A DNA stretch of 64,000 nt from positions 4,154,001 to 4,218,000 of the forward strand of contig NC_020516.1 of NCBI RefSeq assembly GCF_000349945.1, in the 5' to 3' direction. The notes under the pieces are model-generated. The model made no database searches. It worked only from the letters and a program-made list of their open reading frames with translations, and was not told where the DNA came from. Position 1 is the stretch's first letter. Every line of letters begins with the position of its first letter. Positions 9,131 through 18,122 of the stretch are shown piece after piece. This DNA is from Azoarcus sp. KH32C (GTDB lineage Bacteria; Pseudomonadota; Gammaproteobacteria; Burkholderiales; Rhodocyclaceae). The translations under genes and the position numbers were made by a program.

Positions 9131-9937
9131 TCACTGTGGCTTCGCCGATACCTGGAACACTGCTCCATCGTCGAGGCGCACCGCGGTCAGCGCGTTGCCC
9201 CACACGCAACCGGAGTCGAGGGCAATCAGTCCCGGTTCGCGGTAAAAACCCAGCGCAGACCAGTGGCCGCAGACAATCGTATGCGAGCGACTCAAGCGCC
9301 CCGGGACTTTGAACCAGGGCACCGTCCCCGCAGGCCCCTGTCCCGGCGGGCCCTTCGCCCGCAGCGCCATGCGGCCGTCTGCAGAGCAGAATCGGAGCCG
9401 CGTCATCGCATTGACGATGACGCGCAGCCTGTCCCATCCCTCGAGATCGTCCGACCATTCCTCAGGGCGGTTTCCGGCCAGGTGCAGCAGTAGCTTCTTC
9501 CGATCCGGCCCTCGCAGCACATCAGAAACCTCCCGGGACAGCGCAAGAGCCTCCGCGATCGTCCAACCGGGAAGCAGGCCAGCATGCAACATCGCGTGCG
9601 AGCCTTCGACATGCATCAGCGGCAAACTGGCCAGCCACGCCAGAAGCTCCTCGCGGTCCGGAGCGTTGAGGACGTCGAACAAGGTATCGTCGTCATCCAG
9701 ACGCTTATGGCCGGCCGCGACCATCAGCAAGTAGAGATCGTGATTGCCGAGCACTATTGTCGCGGCGCTTCCCAGTCCCTTGAGACCGCGCAGGGTCTGC
9801 AGGGACTCGGGGCCCCGGTTCACGAGGTCACCCACGACCCATAAGCGATCGGCCACGGGGTCGAAATGAATGTGATGCAGCAGCCGCTGCAACACCGAAA
9901 AACAGCCTTGAATATCGCCAATTGCGTAGATTGCCAT
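9131..9937 (-). CDS. apaH: Symmetrical bis(5'-nucleosyl)-tetraphosphatase
   Basis: 268 residues, the usual ApaH length. It hydrolyses diadenosine tetraphosphate to two ADP. The metallophosphatase signature is complete: MAIYAIGDIQGCFSVLQRLL (D-x-H replaced by D-x-Q as in ApaH), LWVVGDLVNRGPESLQTLRG, then VLGNHDLYLLM, with VCGHWSALG near the C terminus. It converges on olsA with 13 bases between them and lies about 70 bases beyond the end of the polysaccharide operon, on the same strand. Confidence 0.95.
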   Translation of the reverse strand: MAIYAIGDIQGCFSVLQRLLHHIHFDPVADRLWVVGDLVNRGPESLQTLRGLKGLGSAATIVLGNHDLYLLMVAAGHKRLDDDDTLFDVLNAPDREELLAWLASLPLMHVEGSHAMLHAGLLPGWTIAEALALSREVSDVLRGPDRKKLLLHLAGNRPEEWSDDLEGWDRLRVIVNAMTRLRFCSADGRMALRAKGPPGQGPAGTVPWFKVPGRLSRSHTIVCGHWSALGFYREPGLIALDSGCVWGNALTAVRLDDGAVFQVSAKPQ

Positions 9938-10010
9938 GCTGCCTGCGGCCGCCGTATAGCGGTCCGTATTCCGAAAGCCTGAATTTTAAACTCAGTCTTC
10001 CCACGGCGAA

Positions 10011-11900
10011 CTACGGCAGTGCGCGCCGCTCATCCTGAACGTCGCCGTGACGCACGACGCGCAAAGTCGGGCGTCCGCGTGGAGGCTGGTACTCCGGCAC
10101 CCAGCGCTGCAGTATTCTACGCACCTCCTCATCCCCGACAACGCCGGGCTGTACAAGCCAGGACTTCAAATCTGCGAAAAAAGCAGGCGCGACCGACCGG
10201 GATCTGGCAATACGCAGTTTCGCGTGGGGGGTCTCCCGAGTCTTCTCAGCGTCGGCGAGCAGTTCCTCATAGAGTTTTTCACCGGGACGCAAACCCGTGA
10301 ATTCGATGCGAATCTCCCCCTCCGTATAACCGGACAGGCGAATCATGTTGCGAGCGAGATCGACGATCTTCACTGGATCACCCATGTCGAGCACGAAAAT
10401 CTCCCCGCCCTGCCCCATGGCCGCAGCCTGCAGGACGAGTTGCGCGGCCTCCGGAATGGACATGAAGTAGCGCGTGATTTCCGGATGGGTCACCGTGACC
10501 GGACCGCCTCGGGCAATCTGTTCCTGGAACTTTGGAATCACGCTGCCGGTACTGCCGAGCACATTGCCGAAGCGCACTATCTCGAATTGCGTGCCCTGAC
10601 CACGCTGCTGCAAAGCGTGGCAGACAAGTTCAGCCAAGCGCTTGCTTGCACCCATGACGTTGGTCGGATTCACCGCCTTGTCTGTGGAGACCAGGATGAA
10701 ACGCCCAGCCCCATGATGTTGCGCAGCCTCACCGACACGCAATGTGCCGAGCACATTATTCCGGACCGCCTGCCAAGCGTTAGCCGATTCCATTAGGGGT
10801 ACGTGCTTGTAGGCAGCAGCATGGAACACGACTTCAGGACGCCAAGCGGCAAACACCTCATCGAGGCGAGCAGCATCCTTGACGTCTCCCGCGAGGGACA
10901 CAATTTCGAGTCCCTGTGCGTGATTCGCGAACCACTGCTCCATCGTGTACAGCGCGAATTCATTCTGCTCATACAGAACCACACGACGTGGTGCAAAGCG
11001 CGCTAGTTGCCGACACAATTCACTGCCGATAGACCCGCCAGCCCCGGTGACCAGCACGACCTTACCCTTAAACATCGCCTCGATATGCGGAGTGTCGATC
11101 CACACAGGCTCGCGCCCCAAGAGATCCTCGATCTCGACCCGACGAAGAGAGGACACCGCAACCCGCCCGGCCATCACGTCTTCGAGCCCAGGCACCATAA
11201 AGACCTTCGCTCCGGCATGCACGGCAAGATCAGTCGCCGCACGCCTAACCTTCGTCGCTGCCGACGGCATGGCCAAGATCACATGTTCGACGCGTTCATT
11301 CACCAGAATTTGCGGTAACGCCTTTACCGGTCCGAGCACCGGCAGTCCAAGAAGCTCACGCCCCCACTTGTCCGAGTCGTCATCAACCAGCCCAACCACC
11401 CGCCAATCCGGGCTGCGCTGGAGCTCGCGCAGCAGCATCGCCCCACCGCGCCCGGCCCCCACCACAACCACCGGTTTGCCCTTTGCTATCAACCCACCGT
11501 AGAGCCGGTGCTCCTTCCACATACGGTAGGCTGCACGCCCTCCCGCCATGATCAGGACGAGCAACATCGGATAGAGAATGAGTGTCGAACGAGGCACCCC
11601 AGGCGAGGCCCGGTAAACCGCCACAAACGCCCACACAGCGAGCGATGAAATCGCTACGGCACGAAGTACACGAGCCAAATCGGGCAGACTTGCAAACACC
11701 CATATGCCGCGATACAGACCAGCCCGCTTACAGACAACCGCATGCGTCGGAAGAAGCACGAGCAGGCCCCATGCAATCTGCACTCCATACTCAGCAGGCC
11801 ACTCAAAATTGAAACGCAAGACGTATGTCGTCACCCAAGCTGTACACGCAGCGGCCAAGTCAAACAGGAGGACGAAAGCGGAACGGCTCAAGCGCTTCAT
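10011..11900 (-). CDS. Membrane UDP-GlcNAc/GalNAc 4,6-dehydratase (WbpM/CapD family)
   Basis: 629 residues. Four predicted membrane helices occupy about 1-135. A first Rossmann-like region contains VVVVGAGRGGAMLLRELQ. The catalytic SDR domain begins at about 283 with VLVTGAGGSIGSELCRQLAR. The active-site region reads FILVSTDKAVNPTNVMGASK, where Met replaces the usual Tyr (MxxxK), the hallmark of WbpM-type dehydratases. The enzyme converts UDP-GlcNAc to the 4-keto-6-deoxy sugar. A 4-keto reductase and a WecA-type transferase lie just upstream in the operon, as in Pseudomonas O-antigen loci, so the product is probably UDP-QuiNAc or UDP-FucNAc. Confidence 0.92.
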   Translation of the reverse strand: MKRLSRSAFVLLFDLAAACTAWVTTYVLRFNFEWPAEYGVQIAWGLLVLLPTHAVVCKRAGLYRGIWVFASLPDLARVLRAVAISSLAVWAFVAVYRASPGVPRSTLILYPMLLVLIMAGGRAAYRMWKEHRLYGGLIAKGKPVVVVGAGRGGAMLLRELQRSPDWRVVGLVDDDSDKWGRELLGLPVLGPVKALPQILVNERVEHVILAMPSAATKVRRAATDLAVHAGAKVFMVPGLEDVMAGRVAVSSLRRVEIEDLLGREPVWIDTPHIEAMFKGKVVLVTGAGGSIGSELCRQLARFAPRRVVLYEQNEFALYTMEQWFANHAQGLEIVSLAGDVKDAARLDEVFAAWRPEVVFHAAAYKHVPLMESANAWQAVRNNVLGTLRVGEAAQHHGAGRFILVSTDKAVNPTNVMGASKRLAELVCHALQQRGQGTQFEIVRFGNVLGSTGSVIPKFQEQIARGGPVTVTHPEITRYFMSIPEAAQLVLQAAAMGQGGEIFVLDMGDPVKIVDLARNMIRLSGYTEGEIRIEFTGLRPGEKLYEELLADAEKTRETPHAKLRIARSRSVAPAFFADLKSWLVQPGVVGDEEVRRILQRWVPEYQPPRGRPTLRVVRHGDVQDERRALP

Positions 11901-12042
11901 TCTGAACGGTTCCTTCTGACGGGGTTGGGGATGCGCAACGATGCCGTCTGGATTGTAGCGGATATTGGCCCCAGCCTACTGCAGCGCAACATTTAGGCAC
12001 AAGATGAATGCCCAAAAGGAGCAACAACAGCAAAGCTAAATG

Positions 12043-13068
12043 TCAACGTATCGAATCCGCCGCTTCTCCGGCACGTAGAGCGATCGCGATCGCAAGCAAA
12101 GGTGCATATGCTATTGCAATCGCAACAACTCCATCAAGCAGCCCTGCGCCGACGCACAACGAAATCGGCAGAAGCCAGAACATATTGATTGCGGCAACAG
12201 CCAAGGTCACGGGTAGATGACGCCCCCAACGTTGCGCCGCATGCTGGTAGGCGTGGCTGCGATGAGCCTCATACACGCGCTCACCACGACACAGGCGCCG
12301 CAGGAGTGTCCACGTCGCATCGACGATGAATACGCCGAGCAGGATCAGCCAACTCCAGAGCCAAGCCGGCGACACCCAAGCCGCCTGTATGGACAGAGTC
12401 CCTAGCACGATACCAAGGAAGCCGCTGCCCGCATCACCCATGAATATCTTCGCAGGCGGAAAGTTCCAGTAGAGGAATCCCCCCACCGCCGCGGCGAGCA
12501 CCAAGGGCAAAAACATCAGGTCCGGCCGCCCGCCGAGGAAGTAGAGCAGCGCTCCTCCCACGCAAACGCATATAGCCTCGACACTGGCGATGCCATCAAT
12601 GCCGTCCATGAAATTGTACAAATTCAACAGCCACACAAGATAGACCGCCGCAAATGTCGCGCCGACCCATCCAAAGTCCATCGGCGTGCCAAACCAGTCC
12701 AATCGCGGAGCTCCGTCGAGCAACACAAGTGCCCATGCAGCCGCGACAAAATGCGCGAGGAGACGCCAGCGCGCCGCAAGGTGACGATGGTCGTCGATAA
12801 AGCCAACCACGGCGACCAAAACGCCGGCCCCAAGGATCGCCCACGAGCCGCTCGGCTCTGCGCGCCCCAGGAACGTCAAAATCGAAACCGCACACAGAAA
12901 CGTCAATACGATCGCGACGCCCCCTCCGCGGGGAGTGGGAACCGAATGGGAACTGCGGGCATTCGGAATATCCATAAGGCTCCGCGCAAGCGCATAGCGC
13001 CGCAGCCCCCACGTCATCCCCCCCGCGAATATCGCCGCGAGCGTGAGCAGCCATACAAAGTCGGTCAC
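12043..13068 (-). CDS. Undecaprenyl-phosphate HexNAc-1-phosphate transferase (WecA/WbpL family)
   Basis: 341 residues and about ten membrane helices. The conserved cytoplasmic motifs NLYNFMDGIDGIASVEA (Asp pair), FMGDAGSGFLG and a His-rich loop (EAHRSHAYQHAAQRWG) are those of GT4-type polyprenyl-phosphate sugar-phosphate transferases. It would load the first sugar on undecaprenyl phosphate. The start is GTG (13068) overlapping the stop of the upstream epimerase (GTGA). The neighbouring reductase and dehydratase suggest FucNAc or QuiNAc as substrate, as for WbpL. Confidence 0.92.
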   Translation of the reverse strand: MTDFVWLLTLAAIFAGGMTWGLRRYALARSLMDIPNARSSHSVPTPRGGGVAIVLTFLCAVSILTFLGRAEPSGSWAILGAGVLVAVVGFIDDHRHLAARWRLLAHFVAAAWALVLLDGAPRLDWFGTPMDFGWVGATFAAVYLVWLLNLYNFMDGIDGIASVEAICVCVGGALLYFLGGRPDLMFLPLVLAAAVGGFLYWNFPPAKIFMGDAGSGFLGIVLGTLSIQAAWVSPAWLWSWLILLGVFIVDATWTLLRRLCRGERVYEAHRSHAYQHAAQRWGRHLPVTLAVAAINMFWLLPISLCVGAGLLDGVVAIAIAYAPLLAIAIALRAGEAADSIR

Positions 13069-14030
13069 TCCAGAACCCCCTCTGCCGCTCGGCGCAACCC
13101 CTCATCGACGCTAATCGAAGGGCTCCAGCCGAGCAGCACACACGCTTTTGAAATATCGACTTCAAGATTTCCGCATAACCGCCGAAGCAGCGCCTCCCGG
13201 CCAGTCAACTTCGCCCCCGCGCGCAACGCCCACACGGGCACGGGCAGCAGTCGCGCCGATACGCCCATGGCTGCGGCCAACCTGCGCAGGAGATCCGCTG
13301 TCGACAGGTCCTCGCCGTCGCCCGCGAGAAAGACCTGATTCGCCGCCCCCGGATGATTCAGACACGTCACGATCAAATCAACCAAGTTGTCCAAGCCGAC
13401 CATGGAACGGCGATTTTGCTCGACGGCCCCGAACGGCAAGGGTATGCCGCGCTTCAGCCATTGCATCATCGTCAGAAAGTTCGCCTTAACGCCCGGTCCA
13501 TACACAAGCGGCGGACGAATGACGACCACCTCCATCCCGCTCTCCGCTGCCAAGGCCTCCAAGCCGGCCTCCGCTTCCGCCTTGGAAATTGCGTAGGCGT
13601 CCTGCGGCGCGCGACGGTCCGAAGCCCTGAACCGTTGGCCCGGCGAACTCTCTTCCCCATTCACTTTGATCGAGCTGATGAAGATAAAGCGACGGACACC
13701 CTGCGCGGCCGCCTGGCGGGCGAGGTTTAAAGTACCTTCCACGTTCACGGCCCGAAATGCGCCGATCGAATCCGTCGCGGACTCGCGCATCACATGAACA
13801 CGCGCAGCCGTGTGAATTACCGCACGACACCCTGCCAGCACGGGCGACCAATCACCGCCCGCCTCCAGCGGCGGCCCCACCACGCAGCCCGCAGCCGCAG
13901 CAGCGTTGCGGATCACGCCCACGACCGGCATGGATTCATGCCGCAACCGCGCAACCACGGCCGAACCGACTAGACCGTTCGCGCCGGTTACCACGACGCC
14001 GCCCGCGTCGCATCTATCTGAAGCGGTCAC
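13065..14030 (-). CDS. NAD-dependent epimerase / 4-keto reductase (WbpV-like)
   Basis: 321 residues from a GTG at 14030 that overlaps the preceding stop as GTGA. A TTG at 14048 is possible but adds a leader unlike the family. The N-terminal dinucleotide motif is VVVTGANGLVGSAVVARL; FIFISSIKVNGE and YAISKAEAEAGL give the Ser and YxxxK catalytic residues. The order reductase, WecA-type transferase, 4,6-dehydratase is that of wbpV-wbpL-wbpM, so this is probably the reductase that turns the 4-keto intermediate into UDP-QuiNAc or UDP-FucNAc. Confidence 0.88.
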   Translation of the reverse strand: MTASDRCDAGGVVVTGANGLVGSAVVARLRHESMPVVGVIRNAAAAAGCVVGPPLEAGGDWSPVLAGCRAVIHTAARVHVMRESATDSIGAFRAVNVEGTLNLARQAAAQGVRRFIFISSIKVNGEESSPGQRFRASDRRAPQDAYAISKAEAEAGLEALAAESGMEVVVIRPPLVYGPGVKANFLTMMQWLKRGIPLPFGAVEQNRRSMVGLDNLVDLIVTCLNHPGAANQVFLAGDGEDLSTADLLRRLAAAMGVSARLLPVPVWALRAGAKLTGREALLRRLCGNLEVDISKACVLLGWSPSISVDEGLRRAAEGVLE

Positions 14031-14776
14031 ACGTGATCTCGAACACAATCAGTTATGTTTGGAAGCCGCCCGCGATGCTTCAGAAAATAACGCGCCATGC
14101 TCGCCAAATGCCATCCCAGGTGCCGCAAGCTCCTCCGACTGTCACGACGGGCGTCATGGATGACGCTTACGCTCGGACACGCCAACACCTTCAGCCCGCT
14201 CTGCCATGCGCGCACGCAGATATCGACATCCTCGTAATATAGAAAAAATCCCTCATCGAACCCCTTGAGGTGCGCGTAATCCGCACTGCGAAAGAGCATG
14301 AACATCCCGGCCACCCACTCCGGGAAAAAAGCGCCCTGCCCTTTCTGCACGAGATACCGCCCGTCCGCACCGCCCAAAGCCTTTAAAGCAAGCGAGCGTA
14401 GCGTCGGAAAAAAACGGATGCTGTCCTCCTCGTCGCCATCGGGCGACTTTACCGCCGGTGCCGCCACAGCCGCCGAGGCCTCCTCGATTGCCGCGATCAG
14501 CGAAGGAAATGGATCGTCCTCAAGTTCGATATCAGGGTTCAGCGGACAGAAATATGGCTGGCTGCACCGGGCAAATGCAGCATTGTGATTGGCCCCAAAG
14601 CCTTCAGGCCGCGCGTTTTCGATCATCGATACCCGCTCATCCTCGGGCAGTCTCAATGACTCCGGCACATTCAGAGTTACGAGCACCTGTGAGACCGCCG
14701 GACAGGTCAGAACCTGCGTCAGAAGCCGCGCAACCATCGGACCATGACGATGACTAACGATCGAAACACAAATCAT
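14027..14776 (-). CDS. Family 2 glycosyltransferase
   Basis: 249 residues with a GT-A fold resembling rhamnosyltransferases. Visible parts are an N-terminal VSIVSHRHG strand, ENARPEGFGANHNAAF, the metal-binding region CPLNPDIELEDDP (D-x-D-like) and a GFDEGFFLYYEDVDICVRAW motif typical of WbbL-type enzymes. No membrane helix is seen. It would add a sugar to the growing O-chain at the cytoplasmic face. Donor and acceptor cannot be read. Its stop overlaps the GTG of the next gene. Confidence 0.85.
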   Translation of the reverse strand: MICVSIVSHRHGPMVARLLTQVLTCPAVSQVLVTLNVPESLRLPEDERVSMIENARPEGFGANHNAAFARCSQPYFCPLNPDIELEDDPFPSLIAAIEEASAAVAAPAVKSPDGDEEDSIRFFPTLRSLALKALGGADGRYLVQKGQGAFFPEWVAGMFMLFRSADYAHLKGFDEGFFLYYEDVDICVRAWQSGLKVLACPSVSVIHDARRDSRRSLRHLGWHLASMARYFLKHRGRLPNITDCVRDHV

Positions 14777-14823
14777 GACGTCCAGCCAATTAACCTCTGC
14801 GAGTCCCCGACAAAGTCCGGGTC

Positions 14824-16872
14824 TTACTTCTTTGCCGAGTTATCACTTGCTCGCATCCTTCCCCGATAGCGCTTGATGCGGTTGGCTACTCGAAAGACCT
14901 GAACTAGCGACCATCGATGGAAAGGGCCGATGCCCTGCATGTGCTCGATAGCCGCGGACCATTGCACACGTCGGACAAAATCGATCACCTCGCGCCGGCG
15001 TGACTTCACAAAAGGCGCTGCATATATGGCCCCCAAAGCTGGAACCTGGTTTCGGCTGAAAATCTGCCCGAATCCAAAAATATCGTGCTGTGGTGTATTC
15101 AAGAATGTTTCGGCCAGAGTGCTTCCCGGACCGCTGCGGAGCCCCGCCCACACCCGAAGCGCGCAGCTTCGCAACTCGACGGAACTCACGACGTAGCGCT
15201 CCAGAAACGGCTGCCACTGCCGGACGGCCAAGAGCACTCCCTGTTGAAAGTGCAGGCTGAAATCGTCGTAGGCCGCATTCTCTTCAAGGGAAACCTGCCT
15301 GCGCGGCGTGACGTACTGATCCTCACGACCGTAACCAACTACGCTACCGCGAGAGGATGTACATAACATCTCCAGCGCTGCGAAAATTTCGAACAGTTCA
15401 ATCGATTCGTCGCAGAGATTCTCATTTGGTCCGTAGGAGGACTTGCTGGCGTTGCCGGGTTGGCGATTCATGAACCGACGTAAGCCCAGATACATCCCAT
15501 GCCAATGCGTACTTGGCGAAATCAAAGCCAAATTATCCTGTATTGTTCCTCGCCATCCTATGTCGACAACACCAATCCTCGCCGCGTCCTTCACTCCACA
15601 CTGGGCGAGATAATCAAGGACCAGCGCACGTTGGGTCGCGATTGAACGCCTGGTCGCAGCAAGGAATGCCGGATCTTTGAATAGCCGCTCGAGTTCCGGA
15701 CTCCTGGATGGATCCTCGATGACATCATTCGCCTCTAGGCCGAGCTCCGTCAGGGCACGGCGAAAATCGTCAATCTCGACTCCGAGCGTGGCAAACAATC
15801 CGCCGATGCTCTGAGACTTGAAGAGATTCCAGATGCGCGACATTTCAACTATCGACAAGTCCCGCATGGATGCGGGAAATGTAGAAAGGCGACTGACGGC
15901 AAGAGTCTCCGAGGCCGGCAATTTATGCCCGTAGAAGTCCGTTCCACTGAAAAGGGCGTCGAAGACCTCGTAAAAAAATTCACCTTCTCGGGTCAGGAAG
16001 AAAATCCGGTCGAGTTTCTCGACCACTGCCTGTTCCGCGATCCACAGGGCGAATCCGATGAAGAGCGGCGCAGCATCGGCTCCTAGCCTGAATGCCGCGG
16101 CGTGGCCGACCTCCTTGCCCCGCGCCTCGCGCGCCGCCTCGGCAGTACACAGGGCCCTCACGTGTTCGAACAGCGCTTCACGGGACGAAAACAGGCGCTC
16201 GCGCTTCAGCCTGTCGGCGTGCTCCGCGGTGGGCAGATAATGAAGCGCAGTCACCCCGAACTGCCGGGCCGCATCAACGTCCGACCACTCGTTGTCTCCG
16301 ATGTGGACGTGCTCCTCCGGAGAGATTCCGTACGTCGCGTGGACGTGCTGAAAGAGGCGACCGGAACGCTTGTTCAGCCCGGCATCGCAGGACACAATGC
16401 CGTCACGAACCAACGAACCCCAACCTTTGGCGTCGAGAAGCCGTCCCAGCATCTGCGCATTCATGTAAAAGTCGGACAAAAACAAGGTGCGTTCAGCCTC
16501 GTGCCCCTTCATAAAAGCGTCGATTCCCACATCGGGAAACGACCTTTTCACTTCCATCTGCAGTTCGAACTCTGCCAGGGTCGCCGGCAATGTGGTCTCA
16601 GCAGGCTGAGTGCAGACTGTTGCCAGCCAGTGCCGGAGGACCTCCTCGATCTCGTATTCGTCGTCGCGCCCGTCACGCCGAGCCGCCTGCCCCAGGCGGC
16701 GCTCGACCTCGAGGCGAGCACGGTAAATATCCCAGTGATCCCGAAACTCTGGCCTTAGCCGACCGGTCCAGCCAAGAATGAGGTGCATGGCCGTGGCGAG
16801 CTTGACGCATTCCGGGTGGCAGTCGCGACGCAGGAGAGTGTCCCAAACGTCTACGGTCCTAAGCCTGTACAT
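14824..16872 (-). CDS. HAD-domain protein of the COG5610 type, two-part
   Basis: 682 residues. The first part (about 1-225) is HAD-like: VDVWDTLLRRDCHP is motif I, FLSDFYMN a motif II candidate, and HIGDNEWSDVDAARQFG the motif III/IV region. The second part (about 260-680) is a domain I cannot name, marked by IFFLTREGEFFYEVFDALF, SRLSTFPAS and VVDIGWRGTIQDNL. The same domain makes up the whole of the protein at 18123-19385. Such proteins occur in capsule and O-antigen clusters beside glycosyltransferases, but the activity is not established. TGATG joins it to the upstream gene. Confidence 0.75.
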   Translation of the reverse strand: MYRLRTVDVWDTLLRRDCHPECVKLATAMHLILGWTGRLRPEFRDHWDIYRARLEVERRLGQAARRDGRDDEYEIEEVLRHWLATVCTQPAETTLPATLAEFELQMEVKRSFPDVGIDAFMKGHEAERTLFLSDFYMNAQMLGRLLDAKGWGSLVRDGIVSCDAGLNKRSGRLFQHVHATYGISPEEHVHIGDNEWSDVDAARQFGVTALHYLPTAEHADRLKRERLFSSREALFEHVRALCTAEAAREARGKEVGHAAAFRLGADAAPLFIGFALWIAEQAVVEKLDRIFFLTREGEFFYEVFDALFSGTDFYGHKLPASETLAVSRLSTFPASMRDLSIVEMSRIWNLFKSQSIGGLFATLGVEIDDFRRALTELGLEANDVIEDPSRSPELERLFKDPAFLAATRRSIATQRALVLDYLAQCGVKDAARIGVVDIGWRGTIQDNLALISPSTHWHGMYLGLRRFMNRQPGNASKSSYGPNENLCDESIELFEIFAALEMLCTSSRGSVVGYGREDQYVTPRRQVSLEENAAYDDFSLHFQQGVLLAVRQWQPFLERYVVSSVELRSCALRVWAGLRSGPGSTLAETFLNTPQHDIFGFGQIFSRNQVPALGAIYAAPFVKSRRREVIDFVRRVQWSAAIEHMQGIGPFHRWSLVQVFRVANRIKRYRGRMRASDNSAKK

Positions 16873-18101
16873 CAGAATGCCCTTCGCGCGCCAAACATCA
16901 CTTCTTTTGCCGCCTCGAGCTGCTTAACACGGCGAACAAGCGATTGCGGGAAACGGGAAGCCAAGGCGCTCAATTTATGCCTTCGCACTATCCCCGCACT
17001 GCTTGCCAACCGGGACCGCTCGTCGCGACCATAGTCGTCGTGTGCACGATCAGTCAATTCGAAAAGACTTTCGCGATCGTTCTCCGGCCCCCTAAGCGTC
17101 ACCTCTATCCAGCGACAGAATTCAGCAGATGACTGATCCCAATTCGGCCAAGCAGTCGCCGTTTGTAGCGCTCCGTCCTTCAATCGGGCCAAGTCCTCCC
17201 TGCCTCTAATTAAGCGCCGGAGCGTTCGTACGACGCCATCCGCATCGCCTTGACGCACAACAAAGGCATTGATGTCGTCGACAATATATTCATCATGACC
17301 TGAAACATCAAAAACAACTGCGGTGCCGCCACAATGAAACATTTCCAGCGGAGGGCCAAACATTCCCTCCACTGTGCTCAATTTCACCAGGATATCGCAC
17401 GACCGGTAGATCTCCGCTGTCTTAACCATGGGCACACGAGAAAACACACGATTGACACCGGGCACCCAGGTGATCGGCGAACCGGTAAGAACCCAGATAT
17501 CTCTACACCCTGCCTCCTTTGCCAAGCGAACGGCAAGGGCGGTGTTTTTAAACGGAACGCCGAAATGCCCTTCCACCAGTATGCGCGGAGAGGCGGAATC
17601 GCGGGCAGCAACAGCCGGACCGTTCTCGGAATAAACGTCCTTTCGGATGCCATTGCGAACCAACGTTGCAGATTGGCCAAAATGGTCGGCCAGATACTGC
17701 TGAATCCACCTGGCTTCAGTTACGCAGGCTAGCGGAAAGCGATAAGTTGCATCCACCAGTGCTCGCAATGGCGTTTCGGCCTCGGGGTAGAAACGCGATT
17801 CGATGGACTGGATGAAATAAGCGTAGCGAGGAGAGTCGAAGTCCTTCAGTTCAAATACCGTCTTCCACCAGGTTGCCACCACCAAGTCATACGACTCCTG
17901 CTTCGCCACGGCAATTGGCACGCAGCGCAGTGTAGAAGCGCGATCGTGCCACACTAGAGTTCCTTCAGTGAAAGGCTCTTGTACGCCAAGCGTTACGTCA
18001 TACCCCTGATCCTGAAGGTGGCTGGCATGCTGAATGATGACGTAGGTCCCCCCACTGATGGCCATGGAGCCTACGAGAAAACAAATCTTCTTTTCGATCA
18101 C
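16872..18101 (-). CDS. GT4-type glycosyltransferase (WsaF-like)
   Basis: 409 residues, GT-B fold. The N terminus ICFLVGSMAISGGTYVIIQHASHLQDQG resembles WsaF-type rhamnosyltransferases. The C-terminal donor domain shows ILVEGHFGVPFKN, IWVLTGSP and STVEGMFGPPLEMFHCGGT, the nucleotide-sugar-binding E-x7-E-like segment. A roughly 90-residue tail with basic patches follows and could bind membrane. Substrates are unknown. It lies between the two COG5610-type genes, which suggests the three work on the same glycan. Confidence 0.85.
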   Translation of the reverse strand: MIEKKICFLVGSMAISGGTYVIIQHASHLQDQGYDVTLGVQEPFTEGTLVWHDRASTLRCVPIAVAKQESYDLVVATWWKTVFELKDFDSPRYAYFIQSIESRFYPEAETPLRALVDATYRFPLACVTEARWIQQYLADHFGQSATLVRNGIRKDVYSENGPAVAARDSASPRILVEGHFGVPFKNTALAVRLAKEAGCRDIWVLTGSPITWVPGVNRVFSRVPMVKTAEIYRSCDILVKLSTVEGMFGPPLEMFHCGGTAVVFDVSGHDEYIVDDINAFVVRQGDADGVVRTLRRLIRGREDLARLKDGALQTATAWPNWDQSSAEFCRWIEVTLRGPENDRESLFELTDRAHDDYGRDERSRLASSAGIVRRHKLSALASRFPQSLVRRVKQLEAAKEVMFGARRAF

Positions 18102-18122
18102 TGATGGGCTTCCTCTAGCCTA